A stretch of 6,477 nucleotides of DNA from contig CAJUNE010000044.1 of NCBI GenBank assembly GCA_910587745.1, positions 1-6,477 on the forward strand. Reading direction: 5' to 3'. Origin of the DNA: an uncultured Bacilli bacterium. Its GTDB lineage: Bacteria; Bacillota_I; Bacilli_A; RF39; UBA660. Numbering within the stretch: position 1 is the first letter of the stretch; every line of letters begins with the position of its first letter. The translations under genes were made by a program, and so were the position numbers. Shown piece by piece: positions 1 through 5,119 of this stretch. Under the pieces are notes generated by a model. It did no database searches. It was not told where the DNA came from and saw only the letters and a list, made by a program, of their open reading frames with translations.

Positions 1-1
1 A

Positions 2-631
2 TCAGCATTCGATAATATGTTAGAAACTATCATACTAAGTCTACCATATTTATTTTTCACAAAAGAAGGATATAAATATATCCCCTCAGAATTTCATATA
101 ATTGATGAAAAACTAAGGGAAGAGTGCTTTAACTATTATCACGATTTAATATATAGTTTTTATTCATATCATATTGAATATGGTAAAGAAAAAGTTTTTT
201 GGTTAATAATGATTAAGATTTTAGAATTAATACTTTTATTTATATCTCAAAAAGATTATTCAAAATTAAAAAGATTTATTGAAATTGACAGTTCTATGTT
301 TTATGAAAAAAATGATTGTTTAATAAACTGCTTAATGTCATTTCCAAAAGATATAGAAATAGATTTAGAAACAAAGGCTTTTGAAGCCACAACTATACCT
401 GAATTTTTAAATTTATTTATTAGTGATAATACTATGTTTAGCGAGTTTACACCTTATCAAATTAGTATTATTGTAATAGGTTATTTTAGACAAGTAAGAA
501 ATAAAAACAAAGCAATGAACCTTTTACTAGCAAGAATATCTCAAATTAAAGAAATTTTTGCTAGCCAAGAAAATGAAAGTCAAAAAAGAATAAGAGTTTA
601 CAAATCAGCATGGAAAGATGAAGAAATATAA
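2..631 (+). CDS. Unrecognised protein, 3' part of a gene cut by the window start
   Basis: The frame is open to the first base of the window and ends at TAA 629-631. An ATG lies at 17, but the 16 bases before it contain no purine-rich ribosome site, so this is more likely the C-terminal ~209 residues of a longer protein than a complete 204-aa one. The visible part is mostly helical. It has a hydrophobic stretch near the ATG (LSLPYLFF) and another around residues 60-78 counted from that ATG (a run rich in Leu and Ile before ISQKDYSK), then an acidic-to-basic C-terminal tail. The hydrophobic runs are short and interrupted, so membrane insertion is uncertain. I see no kinase, helix-turn-helix, glycosyltransferase or nuclease motif and cannot assign a family. 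A terminator at 682-707 closes its transcript and separates it from the kinase gene downstream. That the gene is real is likely; its function is unknown. Confidence 0.7.
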   Translation, partial: SAFDNMLETIILSLPYLFFTKEGYKYIPSEFHIIDEKLREECFNYYHDLIYSFYSYHIEYGKEKVFWLIMIKILELILLFISQKDYSKLKRFIEIDSSMFYEKNDCLINCLMSFPKDIEIDLETKAFEATTIPEFLNLFISDNTMFSEFTPYQISIIVIGYFRQVRNKNKAMNLLLARISQIKEIFASQENESQKRIRVYKSAWKDEEI

Positions 632-681
632 AGAAATTAACCAATATCATATTAACTCTTAACATAAGTCTTATAAATAAT

Positions 682-707
682 TTAGGGAGCATTCTCTAAT
701 TTTTTTA
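682..707 (+). terminator. Rho-independent terminator after the unrecognised gene
   Basis: TTAGGGA (682-688) pairs with TCTCTAA (693-699), giving a 7-bp stem with one G-T wobble and a GCAT loop. A run of seven T follows directly. A-rich sequence just upstream (675-680) could extend pairing with the T tract. It lies about 50 bases after the stop at 631 and just before the next promoter, which is the expected place for an intrinsic terminator. The stem is short and only moderately G+C-rich, so efficiency is uncertain. Confidence 0.65.
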
Positions 708-715
708 TATTTTTC

Positions 716-744
716 TAGTATTTATATTTGCTTTATAATATAAT
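716..744 (+). promoter_or_regulatory. Probable sigma-A promoter of the first HipA-like kinase gene
   Basis: Two overlapping TATAAT boxes occur at 734-739 and 739-744. With the second as -10, a weak -35-like TAGTAT lies at 716-721 with a 17-base spacer. The start codon is 26 bases past the -10, leaving a very short leader that holds only the ribosome site AGGAGGT (759-765). The block from CTAGTATTT through the double TATAAT recurs with only three mismatches in front of nusB. The -10 is convincing; the -35 is poor. Confidence 0.6.
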
Positions 745-770
745 AAAAATATATTAATAGGAGGTAAAAA

Positions 771-1535
771 ATGTTTAAAATAGATAAAAAAATAAGTGCA
801 GAGATTATAAAATTAACAAGAACCATTAGATGTAATTCCTTGGCTATTTCAGGTAGTCTCTATTATGTAAAAAAAGATGAACGTTTAAAAGAATATTTAG
901 GATATAAACTAGCAAAGTTATGTGGTCTTAATTGTTTTAAATATAAAGTTTTAAAAATTAATGGTATTTTCTATATCATATCTCGTGATATTAATGAAAC
1001 ATTATCATTTAATAGTGCTAGTACTTTAGTAGGAGCGCATCATGAAATATATTTAATTATTGAAGATTTAAAAAAATTACCTTTTACTACAAATAATACA
1101 ATTCAAGACTTTTTAAAAATGTATTTATTTGATATGCTATTTATAAATGGAGATAGACATTATCGCAATTGGGGGCTTGTTGAAATTGACAACGAATATC
1201 GGGTTATAATTTTTGATAATGAAAATATATTTTCTATATTTTTACCCTATATACGATTTAGTAACACCATTTTTTCTAATACTTCAAAAAGTTATTTAAG
1301 TCGCATTTATGAAGATTTAAGAGAGTTTTTAAAAAAATGTCCTAATGAATATTTAGCTGAACTTTATAAAATGATTGATAAAGCTGAAATCGAAAATGTT
1401 GCTGCTATTATTAAAACTATTGAAGAAGAAAATAATATGCAAATGAATCCTAAATTTTTGCAAACTTTTACTACTCATTATAAAAAAATAAGAGATATAA
1501 TAATAGCACATCAAGAAGAGAAAAGAAGCAAATAA
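771..1535 (+). CDS. HipA-like/CtkA-like minimal protein kinase (kinase 1)
   Basis: This is probably an ATP-dependent Ser/Thr protein kinase of the HipA-related fold; its substrate is unknown and it has no signal peptide or membrane segment. Residues 26-35 look like a glycine/serine loop followed by the ATP-binding strand (AISGSLYYVKK, with K34 or K35 as nucleotide-binding lysine). E41 sits in the following helix. The catalytic loop NGDRHYRNWG gives D128 and N133, the same D-x4-N spacing as E. coli HipA D309/N314. FDN gives the metal-binding D149. The C-terminal third is helical and ends with a THYKKIRD segment that recurs in kinase 2. At 254 aa it is much shorter than classical HipA (about 440 aa) and lacks the HipA N-terminal subdomain. 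AGGAGGT at 759-765, 5 bases before the ATG, fixes the start. It has its own promoter and is followed 79 bases later by nusB. No HipB-like DNA-binding partner lies next to it. Fold assignment is from motifs only; toxin activity is not implied. Confidence 0.75.
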   Translation: MFKIDKKISAEIIKLTRTIRCNSLAISGSLYYVKKDERLKEYLGYKLAKLCGLNCFKYKVLKINGIFYIISRDINETLSFNSASTLVGAHHEIYLIIEDLKKLPFTTNNTIQDFLKMYLFDMLFINGDRHYRNWGLVEIDNEYRVIIFDNENIFSIFLPYIRFSNTIFSNTSKSYLSRIYEDLREFLKKCPNEYLAELYKMIDKAEIENVAAIIKTIEEENNMQMNPKFLQTFTTHYKKIRDIIIAHQEEKRSK

Positions 1536-1568
1536 ACCAGAAATTAAGTAAAATAAGAAATAAAAAAC

Positions 1569-1597
1569 TAGTATTTTTGTTTGTTTTATAATATAAT
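1569..1597 (+). promoter_or_regulatory. Probable promoter of the nusB–kinase–xseA–xseB–proS operon
   Basis: Overlapping TATAAT boxes lie at 1587-1592 and 1592-1597. A -35-like TAGTAT at 1569-1574 sits 17 bases upstream of the second box. The block from CTAGTATTT to the -10 matches the kinase 1 promoter at 27 of 30 positions. No terminator was found between kinase 1 and this site, so readthrough from kinase 1 could also feed the operon. Confidence 0.6.
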
Positions 1598-1601
1598 TAA
1601 A

Positions 1602-1610
1602 AAAGGTGAT
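1602..1610 (+). promoter_or_regulatory. Ribosome binding site that sets the nusB start
   Basis: AAAGGTGAT lies 4 bases before ATG 1615. An in-frame GTG at 1606 falls inside this site and would add three residues (GTG read as Met, then Ile-Tyr), but it has no ribosome site of its own. ATG 1615 is therefore preferred. Confidence 0.7.
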
Positions 1611-1614
1611 TTAT

Positions 1615-2010
1615 ATGTCTTTAACAAGAAGTGAATTAAGAGAAAAAATAATGATTATTTTATATCAATATGATTTAATGAATAGCAACAAATTGAATTG
1701 TAATATCGAAGATATTTTAAAAGATAACTTAGATGTTGAAAATGATTTTGTAAAAGATATTGTTTATGGAGTTATCACATACCAAGATGAATTAGATAAG
1801 ATAGCTAATGAAAAAATGGAGAATTGGGATATTAAACGTATAGACAAAACTGGCGCTGCTATATTAAGACTGGCATTATATGAATTAAAATACACTGATA
1901 CACCAGAAATAGTAATTATAAATGAAGCCATAGAACTTGCTAAAAAATATAGTGATGATAATGTGAGAAAAATGATTAATGCTGTATTAGATAAATATAT
2001 TAAGGAATAA
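1615..2010 (+). CDS. nusB: Transcription antitermination factor NusB
   Basis: NusB binds boxA RNA together with ribosomal protein S10 (NusE) and joins the NusA/NusG elongation complex, supporting rRNA transcription and processing in the cytoplasm. The 131-aa product has the usual length and all-helical layout. Family hallmarks are the N-terminal basic helix (LTRSELREKIMIILYQYD, residues 3-20), FVKDIVYGV (45-53), and the C-terminal half with NWDIKRIDKTGAAILRLALY (70-89) followed by INEAIELAKKYS (102-113) and KMINAVLDKYIK (119-130). Most relatives have F-(I/V)-N-G in the last motif; here it reads M-I-N-A, a mild divergence. The start at ATG 1615 is chosen over an upstream GTG because AAAGGTGAT lies at the right distance. 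It is the first gene of the long operon and ends two bases before the kinase 2 start codon, which suggests coupled translation. Confidence 0.95.
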   Translation: MSLTRSELREKIMIILYQYDLMNSNKLNCNIEDILKDNLDVENDFVKDIVYGVITYQDELDKIANEKMENWDIKRIDKTGAAILRLALYELKYTDTPEIVIINEAIELAKKYSDDNVRKMINAVLDKYIKE

Positions 2011-2012
2011 TT

Positions 2013-2807
2013 ATGATAAATCTAACAGAAAAAGATAAAGAAATAATAAGACAAATAAGATATCAAAAAAAAGCCGATCTAAGTATAGGCAGTTATTATA
2101 TAAAGTCAGTTAATCCTGAACGTGGATTAAAAGAATTAATAGGCTTAGAAGTAGCTACACAAATGGGGCTAATTTGTCCTAGAGGAAATGTAGTTGAAAT
2201 AGATGGTTGGGAGTATTTATTAAGTGAAGATTTAGATAGTTATGGTAGGTTTGTTAATGCCGAAGATATGGAAATAGGTGACCTTATAGAGGAATACTGT
2301 TCTATAGAGGAAGCGAGAAATACGTTAGAAAGTAAGTATAATATTGGTAGCGAAGTAAACAACTTAATAAAAATATACATTTTAGATATTATATTTAAAC
2401 ATTTTGATCGCAACAAAAGAAATTGGGGATTAATATTATTACCAGATGGTTCTAGAAAGTTAGTTATATTAGATAATGAGTATCTTTTAGTAGACAACGA
2501 TATAAAAGAAAAATTAAAACTATATTTTAGCCCAAGTATTCCTCCATCTTTAGAAGAAGACTTTACAAAATTTTTACTTGAGGCAAAACCTGAAGATATA
2601 GTTTTATTTGAATACTATTTTAATTTATATAAACCTGAATTTATAATCAGTTTAATCAATATTTTAATTATGAGACATGATATAAAATTCGAAAATGGAG
2701 AAAAAGAAGAAATAATAGAGACCTATCAAAGTCATTATTTAAAATTACAAGATTTAATTAAAAAAAGTAAAAATGCACACCCAGAAGAAGACCAGATTAT
2801 TAGATAA
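2013..2807 (+). CDS. HipA-like minimal protein kinase (kinase 2), divergent paralog
   Basis: This 264-aa protein has the same architecture as kinase 1 but low sequence identity, so it is a paralog or a separately acquired relative. Residues 24-31 (LSIGSYYIK) give the glycine loop and K31. E41 lies in the next helix (GLKELIGLEVATQMGL). The catalytic loop FDRNKRNWGL supplies D132 and N137, and VILDNEYLL supplies the metal-binding D154. The usual D-R-H is D-R-N here (N134). The C-terminal YQSHYLKLQDLI matches the equivalent THYKKIRDII of kinase 1. AAGGA at 2002-2006, inside the end of nusB, precedes the ATG, and only two bases separate the genes. In Bacillus subtilis folD occupies this slot between nusB and xseA. 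Active kinase is likely but not certain given the histidine change; the substrate is unknown. No membrane segment, signal peptide or DNA-binding partner gene is seen. Confidence 0.75.
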   Translation: MINLTEKDKEIIRQIRYQKKADLSIGSYYIKSVNPERGLKELIGLEVATQMGLICPRGNVVEIDGWEYLLSEDLDSYGRFVNAEDMEIGDLIEEYCSIEEARNTLESKYNIGSEVNNLIKIYILDIIFKHFDRNKRNWGLILLPDGSRKLVILDNEYLLVDNDIKEKLKLYFSPSIPPSLEEDFTKFLLEAKPEDIVLFEYYFNLYKPEFIISLINILIMRHDIKFENGEKEEIIETYQSHYLKLQDLIKKSKNAHPEEDQIIR

Positions 2808-2840
2808 TAGAAACCTAATATATAAGAAGGGAGATAAATC

Positions 2841-4181
2841 ATGCAAGATAAATATATGAAAATAAGTGATTTAAATACATATATAAAAAATATCTTTGAT
2901 GAAAATCCTTATTTAAAAAAAGTATATCTTCGAGGAGAAATATCCAACTTTAAGAATCATACAAGAGGACATTTATATTTTACCTTAAAAGATGACAATT
3001 CTAGAATAAGTGCCGTTATGTTTTATTCAAGCGCTATGACTTTGAAGTTTTCCCCAGAGGATGGTATGAATGTTTTAGTAGAAGGTAGAATCTCTTGTTA
3101 TCCCGCTCAAGGAACATATCAAATATATGTAGACAAAATGGAACCAGATGGTTTAGGAAATTTATATATAGAATTTGAAAAATTAAAAAAGAAATTATCT
3201 GAAGAAGGTTTATTCAATCCTGAATTTAAAAAAGAAATTCCTAAAATACCAAAGAGAATAGGTATTATAACTGCACCAACTGGTGCTGCAATAAAAGATA
3301 TATTGTCTACAATTAAAAGAAGATACCCGATTTGTGAAACCATTCTTTTCCCAAGTTTAGTTCAAGGAGAAAATGCTGCTCCTGATATTGTAAGACAAAT
3401 AGAAGAAGCTGATAGTGGAAAATACGATTTAGATTGTTTAATCGTAGGCAGAGGAGGAGGCTCTATTGAAGACTTATGGGCTTTTAACGAAGAGATTGTC
3501 GCACGTGCAATATATAATGCAAGAGTACCAATTATAAGCGCAGTTGGTCATGAAATAGATTTTACAATCGCTGATTTTGTCTCTGATATGCGTGCGCCGA
3601 CTCCAACTGGTGCCGCTGAAATGGCTGTTCCAACTATTAGTGAAATTAACAATATGTTAAATTCTTATCAAATAAGATTAAATGAATTTACAAGTAATTT
3701 GCTACATAAATCAAAATTAAGATTAGATAGTATTACTAGTTCTTATATATTAAAAAATCCCTTATCATTATATGAAATAAAGGAACAAAGATTAGACAAT
3801 TTAATAGATACGATAAATAATTTTATTAATAAAAAGATTGACAATAATAGATTAATATTAGACAAAATAAAAAGCAGTTATGTTTTAAAAAATCCAATGA
3901 GTTTATTTGAAGTAAAAAAAGAAAAACTTATCTTTAATGAAAAAAGTTTATATAGTAATATCAAGAATATTATTTTAAAAAATGATCATGAATACAAAAT
4001 ATTAGTTAATACTTTAAAACTAGTTAATCCTTTAGGAATACTAGAAAAAGGGTATTCATTAGTTACTAAAGATAAAGAGCTTATTAAAGATAGTACAAAA
4101 TTAAAAGAAAATGATATTGTAAATATTAAATTACACAAAGGAAGTGTAAGCGCGAGTATCAGGGAGATAAATAATGGATAA
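2841..4181 (+). CDS. xseA: Exodeoxyribonuclease VII large subunit
   Basis: XseA is the catalytic subunit of exonuclease VII, which with many XseB copies degrades single-stranded DNA from both ends to short oligonucleotides in repair. The 446-aa product has normal length. An N-terminal OB-fold spans about residues 5-105 (KKVYLRGEISNFKNHTRGHL). The catalytic domain carries TAPTGAAIKDI (144-154), GRGGGSIEDLWAFNEE (from 203) and VGHEIDFTIADFVSDMRAPT (235-254). D153, R204, H237 and D240 correspond to the essential E. coli residues D155, R205, H238 and D241. The remainder is a coiled-coil region with three repeats spaced 45 residues apart, ending in the family motif NPLGILEKGYSLV. AAGGGAG (2827-2833) supports ATG 2841 over a Met at codon 6. 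It starts 33 bases after kinase 2, and its last 8 bases overlap the next gene, suggesting translational coupling. Confidence 0.97.
   Translation: MQDKYMKISDLNTYIKNIFDENPYLKKVYLRGEISNFKNHTRGHLYFTLKDDNSRISAVMFYSSAMTLKFSPEDGMNVLVEGRISCYPAQGTYQIYVDKMEPDGLGNLYIEFEKLKKKLSEEGLFNPEFKKEIPKIPKRIGIITAPTGAAIKDILSTIKRRYPICETILFPSLVQGENAAPDIVRQIEEADSGKYDLDCLIVGRGGGSIEDLWAFNEEIVARAIYNARVPIISAVGHEIDFTIADFVSDMRAPTPTGAAEMAVPTISEINNMLNSYQIRLNEFTSNLLHKSKLRLDSITSSYILKNPLSLYEIKEQRLDNLIDTINNFINKKIDNNRLILDKIKSSYVLKNPMSLFEVKKEKLIFNEKSLYSNIKNIILKNDHEYKILVNTLKLVNPLGILEKGYSLVTKDKELIKDSTKLKENDIVNIKLHKGSVSASIREINNG
3723..4064 (+). repeat. Three 45-residue repeats in the XseA coiled-coil region
   Basis: Within XseA, codons 295-339, 340-384 and from 385 on form repeats of exactly 45 residues. 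Anchors are SSYILKNPLSLYE (P307), SSYVLKNPMSLFE (P352) and LKLVNPLGILE (P397). The first two are clear copies that also share an L-D-x-I segment just upstream; the third is the degenerate family C-terminal motif. The coiled-coil arm of exonuclease VII carries the XseB subunits, so the repeats probably mark XseB docking segments; that link is inference. Confidence 0.7.
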
Positions 4182-4893
4182 ATTTAAAGGTTTAGAAGAA
4201 AAATTAAAAGAGACAATTAAAAGCTTAGAAAATCAAATTGCTCTTAATCAAGAAAAGCAAAGACAAAGCGAACAAGAAAGATCTGAAGTTGTAAATGAAA
4301 AAAATAAGCTTGAAAATAAATTAAATGAATTAGTGAAGAAATTAGATTTCTTAAAGTTTTTTAATAATAAAAGTATATCTCTAGAAACTATAAAACGCAT
4401 TTGGGTTCAATTATGGAATGAAATTAATAATCAAAATACTTTTCAAAAGATACTATCTATACTAGCCTTTCTAGTATTAATAGCTCTTTCTTGTATAGAT
4501 TCAGTATTAATGTTTACCATTATAGGTTCAGTAGTTTTTTTAAATGTTCTTGCCTCTGTATTTATGATTTATACAGTAAAAAAAGAAAGAAAAAAACACT
4601 CTATTGAAGAATTAGAACAAGAATTAAAAGATACTGAAGAAGAATATGAATTAGCAAAGGAAAAAGAAAAAAAATTAAATAAAAGAATATCTGAAATAGA
4701 TGAAGTAATGAAAAAATTAGAATCAGAAAAAAACAAATATGCAATAGACTTGCAAGATATAGAAACAGAAAGAATTAAAGCTATTGAAAGTCTAGTTTCA
4801 GAAAATGACTTAAATGATAAATTTGAAGAGCAAAAATCTAGTGGAACAATAGCAAGAATTAGAGCAAGAGAAAAGAAAGAAGGAGAAGAATAA
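4174..4893 (+). CDS. Coiled-coil protein with a central membrane hairpin, inside the exonuclease VII locus
   Basis: I do not recognise this 239-aa protein as a named family. Residues 1-60 are a charged, heptad-like helix rich in Glu, Lys, Gln and Leu. Residues 92-107 and 111-134 are two hydrophobic segments joined by a very short turn around C107-I-D-S110, consistent with a membrane hairpin. Residues 141-205 form a second long charged coiled coil, and the tail is strongly charged. VKKERKK right after the second hydrophobic segment suggests, by the positive-inside rule, that both coiled coils face the cytoplasm. No enzymatic motif is visible. AGGGAG at 4161-4166 lies 7 bases before the ATG. 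The gene overlaps the end of xseA by 8 bases and its stop codon shares one base with the xseB start (TAATG), so it is made together with both exonuclease VII subunits. A role in membrane placement of that complex is possible but is inferred from position only. Confidence 0.85.
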   Translation: MDKFKGLEEKLKETIKSLENQIALNQEKQRQSEQERSEVVNEKNKLENKLNELVKKLDFLKFFNNKSISLETIKRIWVQLWNEINNQNTFQKILSILAFLVLIALSCIDSVLMFTIIGSVVFLNVLASVFMIYTVKKERKKHSIEELEQELKDTEEEYELAKEKEKKLNKRISEIDEVMKKLESEKNKYAIDLQDIETERIKAIESLVSENDLNDKFEEQKSSGTIARIRAREKKEGEE

Positions 4894-5108
4894 TGGAAAA
4901 ATCATTTGAAGATGCTTTAAAAGAATTAGAAGCAATTGTAAAAGAATTAGAAAGTGGGAGTGTAGAATTAGATAATGCCATTGATAAATATACTGAAGCT
5001 ATGAAATTAGCTAAATATTGTAGTGAAAAGCTAAATACTGCAACCGAAAAAGTAAATAAAATATTAACCGAAAACAAAGAATTAGTAGATTTTGAAATAA
5101 ATGAATAG
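4893..5108 (+). CDS. xseB: Exodeoxyribonuclease VII small subunit
   Basis: XseB is the non-catalytic helical subunit that binds in several copies to the XseA coiled-coil arm and is needed for active exonuclease VII. The 71-aa product matches the family in length and layout: SFEDALKELEAIVKELESGS (residues 4-23) forms the first helix and turn, and ELDNAIDKYTEAMKLAKYC (25-43) followed by EKLNTATEKV forms the second. Most relatives have E-G-M where this protein has E-A-M (residues 35-37). AGGAG at 4881-4885 lies 7 bases before the ATG, and the start overlaps the preceding stop by one base. It is separated from xseA by the membrane coiled-coil gene, whereas the two subunit genes are usually adjacent. 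Its TAG stop overlaps the proS ribosome site. Confidence 0.95.
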   Translation: MEKSFEDALKELEAIVKELESGSVELDNAIDKYTEAMKLAKYCSEKLNTATEKVNKILTENKELVDFEINE

Positions 5109-5112
5109 GAGG
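5107..5112 (+). promoter_or_regulatory. Strong ribosome binding site of proS overlapping the xseB stop
   Basis: A perfect AGGAGG shares two bases with the xseB TAG stop (5106-5108) and lies 7 bases before ATG 5120. This fixes the proS start and leaves no room for a T-box leader or separate promoter, so proS is expressed from the operon. Confidence 0.8.
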
Positions 5113-5119
5113 CCTAAAA

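Noticed and set aside
2..100. The upstream partial gene as the tail of a third HipA-like kinase, because its first residues include F-D-N
   Set aside because: The match is three residues at the window edge; the following ~200 residues are about twice as long as the kinase 1 tail and lack the shared H-Y-x-K segment.
1562..1579. A CTAG-centred A/T palindrome as a terminator between kinase 1 and nusB
   Set aside because: The stem would be only A-T pairs and the segment overlaps the promoter block; it does not look like a functional terminator.
1606..1614. GTG start for nusB three codons upstream of ATG 1615
   Set aside because: The GTG lies inside the AAAGGTGAT ribosome site and has no ribosome site of its own.
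2240..2497. Open minus-strand frame of 85 codons
   Set aside because: It lies wholly inside the kinase 2 gene, has no family signature and no ribosome site, and reflects AT-rich composition.
771..2807. A classical hipBA toxin–antitoxin module
   Set aside because: No small helix-turn-helix protein is encoded next to either kinase, and both lack the HipA N-terminal subdomain.
3119..3343. Open minus-strand frame of 74 codons
   Set aside because: It lies inside the well-supported xseA catalytic region, antisense to conserved motifs.
4859..5077. Open minus-strand frame of 72 codons
   Set aside because: It lies antisense to xseB and the end of the coiled-coil gene; its hydrophobic product is the expected mirror of a Glu/Lys-rich coding strand.
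5080..5119. A T-box or other leader upstream of proS
   Set aside because: Only 11 bases separate xseB from proS, and they are occupied by the ribosome site.
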